Assembly: GCA_017512365.1 (NCBI GenBank)
Contig: JAFWGQ010000031.1
Coordinates: 62,001-126,000 of the forward strand
DNA: 64,000 nt
Source: Mogibacterium sp.
GTDB lineage: Bacteria > Bacillota > Clostridia > Peptostreptococcales > Anaerovoracaceae
Reading direction: 5' to 3'
The notes beneath the pieces were generated by a model. It had not been told where the DNA came from. It did not search any database and worked only from the letters and a program-made list of their open reading frames with translations. Position 1 is the first letter of the stretch. Each line of letters opens with the position of its first letter. Both the position numbers and the translations under genes were made by a program. Shown here in pieces: positions 16,596-24,182 of the stretch.

Positions 16596-17642
16596 ATGAA
16601 GAAGAAAGTGATTTCTATACTGCTCAGCGTGATCATGGTGTTGAGCGCCTGCACGTTCGCTTTTGCCGAAGATACGGTGGCGGCACCGCAGAAACCGGGG
16701 GCCATCACATGGTTCAATACCTATTCGGCATGCCATAGCGTCGTACTGGAGTGGAAGAAAACGAATCCTGCGGCTACGGAATACAGGATCTACCGCGACG
16801 GTAAATGCATTAAGAAAGGAGATGCATCGAAATTCACGAAATCGGCGTATGACAAAAAACACAGGCTCGTCTACAGGGACAAGGGAGCAAAGGACGAGAA
16901 GTGGCACACATACTATATCGTGGCTGTGAACGAGGCGGGTTCGACAAAATCAGAAGTCAAAAAAGACCAGAGCGTGATTCAGATGTACATCAAGTTTACA
17001 TTCGGCAGGACCCGCAGTCTGACGTCCCATGACGGTAAAAACATAACGAGGACCTTCCCGAAGGGAACGACGATGAAGGCCACAGGCTATTCGATGGGTA
17101 CCTACAGGTTTTATGACAACAGGAAACACTATTATCATGTAAACTACATGTCGGTCAGAGACCAGAAGGCTCTTTACACAAAAAAATTCAACTATTCAAA
17201 AAGAGAGGCTGAGTATTTTGCAAACACCAGCGGAATAGCCAGCAATACCAAACATCTGGTCTGGGCCAGTCTCTATACTCAGCACATATATGTCCTCCAG
17301 GGAAAGAAAGGGAAATGGAGGATCAACTCAAAGACGAAATATGACGGAAAGGCGTATAAGGACTGGGAGATCTCTTCCGGTACGCCGTACACTCCGTCGC
17401 CTTGGGGAATCAATCTGAGGTACAGAGGCAAGCTGAGCACTATTTACAGAAAACAAAGATACAATCCGGAGGGCGGCGCAAGCCTGTGGAACTTCTATCA
17501 TTCACAGACTGCCCTGCACGGACCTGCCGGCAGCCAGGGATACGGCGATCCTCATTCGCACGGCTGCATCAGGAACCCGCAGGATTGTGCCGAGTTCCTT
17601 TTCAACAAGATCCCTAGGGGGACGAGAGTCGTTATATACTGA
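16596..17642 (+). CDS. Secreted L,D-transpeptidase (YkuD domain) with fibronectin-like N-terminal domain
   Basis: The start at 16596 has a GAGAGGAAA RBS and begins a clear signal peptide (MKKKVISILLSVIMVLSACTFAFA). The 348-residue product has a fibronectin type III-like domain (about 35-125) and a YkuD catalytic region near the end: HGPAGSQGYGDPHSHGCIRN, with Cys324 as the nucleophile in the SHGC motif. L,D-transpeptidases cross-link stem peptides 3-3 or attach proteins to peptidoglycan. An in-frame ATG at 16488 would give a 36-residue charged extension before the signal peptide and is rejected. Confidence 0.9.
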   Translation: MKKKVISILLSVIMVLSACTFAFAEDTVAAPQKPGAITWFNTYSACHSVVLEWKKTNPAATEYRIYRDGKCIKKGDASKFTKSAYDKKHRLVYRDKGAKDEKWHTYYIVAVNEAGSTKSEVKKDQSVIQMYIKFTFGRTRSLTSHDGKNITRTFPKGTTMKATGYSMGTYRFYDNRKHYYHVNYMSVRDQKALYTKKFNYSKREAEYFANTSGIASNTKHLVWASLYTQHIYVLQGKKGKWRINSKTKYDGKAYKDWEISSGTPYTPSPWGINLRYRGKLSTIYRKQRYNPEGGASLWNFYHSQTALHGPAGSQGYGDPHSHGCIRNPQDCAEFLFNKIPRGTRVVIY

Positions 17643-17665
17643 TATCCGCGGCATTTAAGATGATC

Positions 17666-17713
17666 GCACCATACGCAGATGCCCTGACATGCATTCCGCG
17701 TATGGTGCTTTTA
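17666..17713 (+). terminator. Rho-independent terminator after the L,D-transpeptidase gene
   Basis: GCACCATACGC (17666-17676) pairs perfectly with GCGTATGGTGC (17698-17708), an 11-bp stem with a 21-base loop, followed by TTTTAC. It lies 24 bases after the stop codon. Confidence 0.8.
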
Positions 17714-17726
17714 CTGTCATAAGCTC

Positions 17727-19007
17727 ATGTTGGAAAAGCAAAAGAAACTCTTTCTGAACAGCAGGAATATCCAAAAAGACAGCTATGTCTGGAACATGAT
17801 CCAGAGCATACTTTTTGCCATGCAGTCAGCAATAATGCTGATAGTGATGAACAGGACAAACGGTCTGGAAGATGCGGGAGTATTTTCCATCGCCTATGCG
17901 ATAGGCAGTCTCGTTTATTACGCCGGCGAGTTCGGCGTCAGAAAATACCAGGTGACCGATGTCCGGGAAAAAGCTTCTTTTGGCGATTACCATACCCACA
18001 GGATCGCGACATGCCTGATCGCGCTGGTATTCGGGATATTGTATGCGTTCAGAGGCTTTTTGACGGGACAGTATTCCAGCAGCAAATACCTGATAATTAT
18101 CATAGTGTCCGCCGTAAAGGTGCTGGAAGCCTACTGCGACCTGTACTTTTCAAGGTACCAGCAAAAGGGAAGGCTGGACGTCGCTGCCAAGGCGAGCGCC
18201 TACAGACTGACACTGCCGCTCATCTGCTGCATCATATCGCTGATCGTGAGCCATGACCTGCTGATATCGATGATCGTGTGGCTTCTTGTCACCATATTCG
18301 CCATGCTCACATCATTCGTGCTGCTGGCTCCGGAATTCGGCGGGCTGTGGCTGAGATTCAACAAAAGCATTTTCCTGATGATCACAAGAGAATGCTTTCC
18401 TCTCTTTGCGGGCAGCTTTTTGCTGCTGTATGTGGGAAATGCGCCGAAATACGCCATAGACGCGATCATGGACGACAAGGCGCAGGCATGTTTCAATTTC
18501 ATTTTCATGCCGGTGTTTGCCATAGGCCTGCTGGCCAATTTCATTTTCAATCCTATTCTGGTAAGGCTTGCCGAAGACTGGGCCGGAGGAGACTACCCGA
18601 GATTCAGGAGTACTGTGCTCAGGCAGATGCTGGTGATAGGCGGGATCACTCTGCTGGCTGTGGCCGTGGCTCTGACGATAGGCTGTCCGGTGCTGGGGGC
18701 TCTGTTCGGAACAGATCTCAGCGGCAGCAGGATGAGTCTGACCATATTGATGGTGGGCGGCGGCATGCTGGCGCTGGCCAACTTTCTCATAGTGGTCGTG
18801 ACCGTGGTAAGAGGCCAGAAATATCTGCTCCCGGGATATCTGGGGGCCGCTGCCTGTGCAAAGCTGCTGTCTGCCCGTTTCGTAAGGATGTACGGGATAC
18901 CGGGAGCTGCGGCGCTTTATACCGCGCTCATGAGCCTGACGGCGCTGATGTTTGCCGCGGCGCTCATATACTGCGTGAAAAAGGAGAGAGGTATCAGAAA
19001 GATCTGA
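17727..19007 (+). CDS. Wzx-like polysaccharide flippase (MOP/oligosaccharide exporter superfamily)
   Basis: The 426-residue protein has about 12 hydrophobic segments in two halves and the general make-up of Wzx/RfbX lipid-linked oligosaccharide flippases (early GVFSIAYAIGSLVYYAGEFGVRKY segment split over helices 2-3). It probably moves an undecaprenyl-linked glycan across the membrane. No Shine-Dalgarno sequence is visible before the ATG at 17727, which lies just after a terminator. Its last 14 bases overlap the end of the convergent aminotransferase gene. The substrate is unknown. Confidence 0.82.
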   Translation: MLEKQKKLFLNSRNIQKDSYVWNMIQSILFAMQSAIMLIVMNRTNGLEDAGVFSIAYAIGSLVYYAGEFGVRKYQVTDVREKASFGDYHTHRIATCLIALVFGILYAFRGFLTGQYSSSKYLIIIIVSAVKVLEAYCDLYFSRYQQKGRLDVAAKASAYRLTLPLICCIISLIVSHDLLISMIVWLLVTIFAMLTSFVLLAPEFGGLWLRFNKSIFLMITRECFPLFAGSFLLLYVGNAPKYAIDAIMDDKAQACFNFIFMPVFAIGLLANFIFNPILVRLAEDWAGGDYPRFRSTVLRQMLVIGGITLLAVAVALTIGCPVLGALFGTDLSGSRMSLTILMVGGGMLALANFLIVVVTVVRGQKYLLPGYLGAAACAKLLSARFVRMYGIPGAAALYTALMSLTALMFAAALIYCVKKERGIRKI

Positions 19008-19971
19008 CAGCTTCGGCGATCGCGCGCATTTCCTCAGGTCCGTAGCGCTGATCCACAGGCAGAGGAAGTATGTTGGCCGACCATTCATGAAGGAGGCTGT
19101 CCTCAGGAGATCCGTTCAGCAGGTACGACCAGTTGGTCGGGACGAAGATGTTCCTCTCTGCCAGATGCTTTCTGAGAGCGACGCCGTCCGGATGATGATA
19201 CGGGTACGCAAAAGGCGCCGACGGGAAAACCTTTGTGAACGGGTTGCAGCCCGGCAAAAGGCGGCTGAGCTCCCTGTAATTGCTGCGGCGCTGCTCGCAT
19301 ACATGATCGTAGTCGATCCCGCGAAGCATGTTCTCTGTAAACAGGGACATTTTTTTTGGCGTTTCGGACGAAAAGTCCGATGATACATCCAGCATTTCGC
19401 TGTAGTGATCCCTGGCAGAATCCTCAAGCCTGCCGGCGAGATAGGATATTCTGCCGACGGAGCGGTCACGCTCGAGAGAGTCGTAGTCAGAGGCGATATC
19501 GGCAGCCAGGTATGCTCCGTCGCTGAGGCCGAAGAATTTACGGGCTGTGTAGATGGTGTACACGCCCGGCAGATCAGCAGGCGCGTCAAAAAACGCCTGG
19601 GCGTTATCGACTATGAGCATGGGATACGCCTCGTGATATCTGAGTATCTCGTCCGCGGTGAGCTGGCCGTAATAGCTGACCAGATAAAGGATGTCGGAAT
19701 CACTCGGAGCATCCGCTCCGTTCCATACGGGACGCAGCGACTCGTCAAGAGCGTATCTCACAACATCATAGCCTGCCGACTCCGCGATATTCGGGACGGA
19801 ATCACATATGTATTCCGGGATGAAGACTCTCCTGTGCGGAAGCCTTTCAAGAAGCCATAAGAAGGCCGTTCTTCCGAGATTGAATCTGAGAAGATCACCG
19901 TAAAGCTCACGTCCGCGGAGCTGCTCGATTTCCATGTAGCCGCCGATTTCCTTTGTCATGCTGTCATCCAC
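18994..19971 (-). CDS. DegT/DnrJ/EryC1/StrS-like PLP-dependent aminotransferase family protein
   Basis: The 325-residue protein shows the fold-I pattern of the DegT family: Asp in LIVDNAQAFFD near residue 121 and a candidate PLP lysine in YTARKFFGLSDGAYL near 143. It is shorter than the usual 370-400 residues and divergent, so aminotransferase activity is less certain than for the 28046-29179 protein. Sugar aminotransferases of this family work on nucleotide-linked keto sugars. The start is uncertain; ATGs at 19959 and 19935 are also in frame, and GAGGTGG lies directly before 19971. The 3' end overlaps the convergent flippase by 14 bases. Confidence 0.72.
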   Translation of the reverse strand: MDDSMTKEIGGYMEIEQLRGRELYGDLLRFNLGRTAFLWLLERLPHRRVFIPEYICDSVPNIAESAGYDVVRYALDESLRPVWNGADAPSDSDILYLVSYYGQLTADEILRYHEAYPMLIVDNAQAFFDAPADLPGVYTIYTARKFFGLSDGAYLAADIASDYDSLERDRSVGRISYLAGRLEDSARDHYSEMLDVSSDFSSETPKKMSLFTENMLRGIDYDHVCEQRRSNYRELSRLLPGCNPFTKVFPSAPFAYPYHHPDGVALRKHLAERNIFVPTNWSYLLNGSPEDSLLHEWSANILPLPVDQRYGPEEMRAIAEAVRSF

Positions 19972-20044
19972 CTCGCCATCACTTCAGCCGATAAGTGCCG
20001 GATCCTGAGATCGTCAACAAAAGTATACCAAATCGCACCGTTAA

Positions 20045-20053
20045 TGATATAAT
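20045..20053 (+). promoter_or_regulatory. Extended -10 promoter of the second GtrB-like gene
   Basis: TGATATAAT (TG at 20045-20046, perfect TATAAT at 20048-20053) lies 51 bases before the ATG at 20105. No good -35 hexamer is seen at 17 bases, as is common for extended -10 promoters. Confidence 0.5.
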
Positions 20054-20104
20054 AAGTGAGAAAATTTTTGCAGATCCGGACGGGACTGCGCGACAGGAAG
20101 ACAT

Positions 20105-21040
20105 ATGCTTGTAAGTATCGTAATACCTTGCTATTATTCGGAAAAGACCATACATAAAGTTGTCGACATGGTCACTGAGGAATTCAGCAGCCATGAGGGA
20201 TACGACTGCGAATTTGTATTGGTGAACGACGGATCCACGGACGGGACGTTTGAGGAGATCCGAAGACTCAGCATGGAAAAAGACAATGTCAAGGGCATCA
20301 ACCTGATGAGGAATTTCGGTCAGCACAACGCCATAATGGCGGCGCTCCAATACACGGAGGGAGACTATGTGCTCGGCATGGATGATGACATGCAGACGCA
20401 TCCGTCACAGATATTCAAGCTGATCAAAAAAATCGAAGAGGGTTACGATCTGGTATACGGCATCTATCCCAAGGTAAAGAATTCGGCCATCAAGAACCTG
20501 ACCAGCAAGATAAACCGAAAGACTTCAAGGATCATGCTGAGCAGGCCGAAAGACATCGAATCCAGCAACTTCTGGATCATCAACAGAACAGTCAGGGACG
20601 AAGCGGTAAAGTTCGACACGTTCAATCCGTATGTAGACGCCATTTTCTACAGGATAACGAATAATATCGGCATGGTTCCCGTGGAGCATTTCAAGAGGGA
20701 ATACGGTCATTCCGGCTATACCTTCAGAAAACTGCTCAAACTCTGGCTGGCATACTGGAATTTCTCGGTCATCCCTCTGCGCATATCCTTCTTCTTCGGA
20801 CTGTTCTCGTTTGCGGCCGGGATACTGTTCACGGTATATATCATTATCAACAAGATACTCTCTCCGGACCTGCCTGTAGGATGGTCATCCACGATGTGCA
20901 TCATAGCGCTGCTCTTCGGAGTCGTACTCATGGTGCTGGGCATAGTGGGAGAATATCTGGGCAAGATAATCCTGATCCTGAACAACACGCCGCAGTTTGT
21001 GGTGCGCGAGACAGTCGGGATCAGTCAGGAAAAGAGGTAG
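20105..21040 (+). CDS. GtrB/CsbB-like family 2 glycosyltransferase, second copy
   Basis: The 311-residue protein has the same plan as the 15514-16452 product: GT2 domain (SIVIPCYYSEKTI at the start, FVLVNDGSTDGTF near 39, GMDDDMQTHPSQ near 94) and two C-terminal membrane helices (about 228-252 and 263-287). It likely charges undecaprenyl phosphate with a sugar. AGGAAG precedes the ATG. The next gene starts 4 bases after its stop, so it is the first gene of an operon with an ATP-grasp enzyme, two SMR-like proteins and a polytopic protein. Confidence 0.9.
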   Translation: MLVSIVIPCYYSEKTIHKVVDMVTEEFSSHEGYDCEFVLVNDGSTDGTFEEIRRLSMEKDNVKGINLMRNFGQHNAIMAALQYTEGDYVLGMDDDMQTHPSQIFKLIKKIEEGYDLVYGIYPKVKNSAIKNLTSKINRKTSRIMLSRPKDIESSNFWIINRTVRDEAVKFDTFNPYVDAIFYRITNNIGMVPVEHFKREYGHSGYTFRKLLKLWLAYWNFSVIPLRISFFFGLFSFAAGILFTVYIIINKILSPDLPVGWSSTMCIIALLFGVVLMVLGIVGEYLGKIILILNNTPQFVVRETVGISQEKR

Positions 21041-21044
21041 ATCC

Positions 21045-22256
21045 ATGGACAAGATCATGATACTCGGAGCCAGCGTATATCAGGTTCCGCTTATCCGCAC
21101 GGCAAAGAAAATGGGACTATATACGATAGTCGCGAGTATCCCGGGGAACTACCCGGGCTTTTCTGATGCAGATGAGATCTGCCATATAAATACCACGGAC
21201 AAAGAAGCCATCCTGGAAGTGTGCGAGAGAGAGAAGATCAGCGGGATATGCACATCCGGGACCGATGTCGCGGTGGCCACCATAGGATATGTCAATGAGC
21301 ACATGGGCCTTGCAGGCATTTCCGAGCAGGCAGCGGAGAATGCCTGCGATAAGTCTGCCATGAAAGAGGCGTTCAAAAGGGGAGGCGTGGCTGCGTCGGA
21401 ATTCCTGAAAGTCTGCTCGTATGATGAAGCATGCGACGCTGCGGATAAGATCGGTTATCCGGTAGTCGTGAAATGCGTTGACAGCTCGGGAAGCCGCGGG
21501 ATCAATGTCGTCAATGACCGGAGCGGCCTGAAAGAAGCCTATGAAGAGGCTGTCAGATATTCCAGGAAGGACTATGTCCTGATAGAAGAAAAGCTGTCCG
21601 GCACAGAGATCGGCGTGGACGGAATGATACAGGGCGGGGAAATACTGCTGATAGCACCGCACCGGAAATATACCTACACGCTCAACGGCGCCACCATGCC
21701 CGCCGGTCATTCGTTTCCGTATTACTGCACGGATGATGTGAGAAGAGAGATCGAAAAGCAGATAACGCTGGCCGTAAGGGCCCTTGGCCTTGACAACTGC
21801 GCGTTCAACTCGGATGTATTCGTGGACGGCGACAATGTGTATATAATCGAGATGGGCGGAAGAGCAGGAGCGACGGGAATCCCGGAACTGATATCCATAC
21901 ACTACGGCTTTGATTTCTACGAAAAAATGATCGAGAACGCGCTGGGGCGCAAAGTGGATCTCGGCCGGTGCAGCAGCAGGACGAAATGCATGTCCAGACT
22001 TCTGATGAGTCCGGTGGACGGACGCATCACCGCTATTGATGAGGACAGACTGGACGAGCTCAGGTCCCGCGGGAATGAGATAAGGACAGACTACGGTCCG
22101 GGCAGCGAAGTGGAGCACATGTACAACGGGACCACAAGAATAGGGGATGTGATAACGAAGACAGATGACGGGCCTGAAACGGACGCGCTGCTCAGAGAGA
22201 TATACAGCGCCATATTTGTGAACGGCAGATCCCTGGAGGAATTATGGGAAGGATAA
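21045..22256 (+). CDS. ATP-grasp domain ligase, carbamoyl-phosphate synthase/biotin carboxylase-like
   Basis: The start is set at ATG 21045 with GAGGTAG upstream; an in-frame ATG at 20997 lies inside the previous gene. The 403-residue protein has a pre-ATP-grasp domain (MDKIMILGASVYQVPLI), the ATP-grasp core (PVVVKCVDSSGSRGINVV near residue 140, LIEEKLSGTEIGVDGMI near 181, metal-binding IIEMGGRAGATGIPEL near 269) and a C-terminal extension. It would ligate an unknown carboxylate to an amine. Flanked by a GtrB-like transferase and flippase-like genes, it may modify the amino sugar that is then exported; this is inference. It overlaps the next gene by 13 bases. Confidence 0.85.
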   Translation: MDKIMILGASVYQVPLIRTAKKMGLYTIVASIPGNYPGFSDADEICHINTTDKEAILEVCEREKISGICTSGTDVAVATIGYVNEHMGLAGISEQAAENACDKSAMKEAFKRGGVAASEFLKVCSYDEACDAADKIGYPVVVKCVDSSGSRGINVVNDRSGLKEAYEEAVRYSRKDYVLIEEKLSGTEIGVDGMIQGGEILLIAPHRKYTYTLNGATMPAGHSFPYYCTDDVRREIEKQITLAVRALGLDNCAFNSDVFVDGDNVYIIEMGGRAGATGIPELISIHYGFDFYEKMIENALGRKVDLGRCSSRTKCMSRLLMSPVDGRITAIDEDRLDELRSRGNEIRTDYGPGSEVEHMYNGTTRIGDVITKTDDGPETDALLREIYSAIFVNGRSLEELWEG

Positions 22257-22612
22257 AGGATTATCTGCTGCTGCATGTATGCGTGCTGCTCTTTTCTTTC
22301 ACAAGTGTATTTGCCAAGTTCGCAGCCAACAGTTATAACGAGGGAGGACTGAATAACCCCAAGCTGTATCTGTTCGTTTTTATGATGCTCGCGATATGCG
22401 TCGTCTATGCGTTTTTCTGGCAGATAGTCATAAAAAAGGTGGACCTTCATGTAGGATATGCCAACCGAAGCGTCTATCTGATATGGGCCCAGATCTGGGC
22501 TGTGGCCATATTCGGGGAGCAGCTGAGCCTCAGGAATGTGATCGGGCTCATGACAGTACTGACGGGAGTCCTTGTGGTCACGATGAATACGGATTACGAG
22601 GAGGGGGAATAA
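22244..22612 (+). CDS. SMR/EamA-like small membrane protein, first of a pair (ArnE/ArnF-like)
   Basis: The 122-residue protein has four predicted membrane helices, the size and pattern of small multidrug resistance half-transporters, ending in IGLMTVLTGVLVV. It is directly followed by a second SMR-like protein with no gap. Pairs of SMR-like proteins next to a GtrB-type transferase (as in ArnE/ArnF) are thought to flip undecaprenyl-phosphate-linked sugars. It overlaps the ATP-grasp gene by 13 bases, indicating coupling. Confidence 0.75.
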   Translation: MGRIKDYLLLHVCVLLFSFTSVFAKFAANSYNEGGLNNPKLYLFVFMMLAICVVYAFFWQIVIKKVDLHVGYANRSVYLIWAQIWAVAIFGEQLSLRNVIGLMTVLTGVLVVTMNTDYEEGE

Positions 22613-22948
22613 ATGAATCCATATCTTCTGGTACTTTTCATTGCAACGATATTCTCGGCGTTTTCGCAGGTGCTACTCAAGCAAAGCGCACGGCTTGAGC
22701 ATAAAAGCTGGATATATGAATACCTTAACTGGAGGGTGATCACCGCATATGCGATAGCTTTTGCCGTGCTCTTTTCCACCACATATGCCTATACCAGGGT
22801 GGATATGAAGTACGGGCCTGTGATCGATACCTTCACCTATGTATTCGTGATGCTGTTCTCATACTTCATGCTCAAAGAGAAATTCACAAAAGGACAGCTG
22901 GCGGGCAATCTTATCATCATTGCCGGAGTGCTTATCTATACGCTTTAG
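22613..22948 (+). CDS. SMR/EamA-like small membrane protein, second of a pair
   Basis: The 111-residue protein has four membrane helices with a typical SMR start (FIATIFSAFSQVLLKQSA) and a final helix LIIIAGVLIYTL. The start codon directly follows the stop of its partner (TAA then ATG), with AGGAGG-like sequence inside the partner gene. The two probably form a heterodimeric flippase for the lipid-linked sugar made by the upstream GtrB-like enzyme. It is less likely to be a drug exporter given the glycan context. Confidence 0.75.
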   Translation: MNPYLLVLFIATIFSAFSQVLLKQSARLEHKSWIYEYLNWRVITAYAIAFAVLFSTTYAYTRVDMKYGPVIDTFTYVFVMLFSYFMLKEKFTKGQLAGNLIIIAGVLIYTL

Positions 22949-22961
22949 ACAGGAGACCAAA

Positions 22962-24179
22962 TTGCTGAACGAAAAGACAAGATACAGAAATCTGCTGATT
23001 GACCTTGCCTGGCTGCTGATAGTCCTGGCGATCTGCTATGCGTGCTTCAATCTGTTCTCGTGGATGATAATCAACAGGGACGGCAATTACAGAGCGGACA
23101 TAACGGCGTACATAAATTACGCGCTTGACGGAGACAACAGAAAACACAGGCTGGTGCTTGTCCTGTTCAGGTTCCTGTACGGGATCACGGGTACGGATCT
23201 GATGATAAGGGTATATCTTGCCGCAGAGATAGGACTCATCATTTTTACAAATTATTTCTATATCAAAGACTACTCAGGGGCTGACGCGGAGAACTCCTTC
23301 AACAGACTTCTCATGAGGGCGTTTTCGCTGGCGCTGATCTTTTCGGGACCGATCTACGTACTTAAGATACACAGGCACTTTTATAAGGATACCTTCCCTG
23401 TATTCGCCTGGCACTCGCCTACTCAGCAGATGATGACGCTGTTCTCGCTTGCGGGCATGCTTTTCTTCTGCAGGGTGATCGCGAACTACGAGAAAGAGAT
23501 AAAGATCAGTGACTGCCTGATCGCTGCGGTCTGCTTCATGCTGTCTGCATATTCCAAACCGAGCTTTATCATAGATCTGGTCCCGGCGATAATCGTCCTT
23601 TTCCTGATCGAGCTGTTCAGAAGCGGCACGGACGGCATGTGGCAGAGATTCAAAAAGCTCTTTATCATGGGAATGTTCGTGGTCCCGAGCGGCATCTACC
23701 TGATCGTGCTGAATTACATCATATATGCGAGATCTGACAGAAAAGGGGACAGCGACATAATAGTCAATGCATCGAGGTTCAACGGCATAGTGCCGCTGAT
23801 CATAGCTGTCGCATGCTCGATAACTCTTCCTCTGATAGTATTGCTGTTCAACATGAAAAAGATCCGCACAGACAGACGGTTCCTGCTGTCATGGCTGACA
23901 GCGCTGATGGGCCTGCTGCAATGGGGTCTCCTGTCCGAGACAGGCAGCAGGGCAAGTCACGGCAATTTCACGTGGGGCAGTACGATAGGCGGATACATCC
24001 TGTACGCGACGAGCCTGGCGGTCGTGATGGAAAACATAAATGACGAAAACTTCCTGAGCGGCAGGAAACAGATGAAAGGATTGTACTATCTGCTGCTGGC
24101 CGGTTCGCTCGGGCTGTCCGTGGCCAGTCAGGTATATTACTTCTGCACCATGTACAGGGGAGCAGGCTTCTGGCGGTAG
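22962..24179 (+). CDS. Polytopic membrane protein, putative GT-C-like, function unknown
   Basis: The start is assigned to TTG 22962 because AGGAGA lies 5 bases upstream; an in-frame ATG at 22920 lies within the previous gene and has no RBS. The 405-residue product has about 10 hydrophobic segments. After the first helix comes a polar stretch NRDGNYRADITAYINYAL. No family signature is recognised with confidence. Position after a GtrB-like enzyme and an SMR pair suggests the extracellular glycosyltransferase step or a related role. Its stop is 3 bases from the end of the convergent 24183-26273 gene. Confidence 0.72.
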   Translation: MLNEKTRYRNLLIDLAWLLIVLAICYACFNLFSWMIINRDGNYRADITAYINYALDGDNRKHRLVLVLFRFLYGITGTDLMIRVYLAAEIGLIIFTNYFYIKDYSGADAENSFNRLLMRAFSLALIFSGPIYVLKIHRHFYKDTFPVFAWHSPTQQMMTLFSLAGMLFFCRVIANYEKEIKISDCLIAAVCFMLSAYSKPSFIIDLVPAIIVLFLIELFRSGTDGMWQRFKKLFIMGMFVVPSGIYLIVLNYIIYARSDRKGDSDIIVNASRFNGIVPLIIAVACSITLPLIVLLFNMKKIRTDRRFLLSWLTALMGLLQWGLLSETGSRASHGNFTWGSTIGGYILYATSLAVVMENINDENFLSGRKQMKGLYYLLLAGSLGLSVASQVYYFCTMYRGAGFWR

Positions 24180-24182
24180 CAA

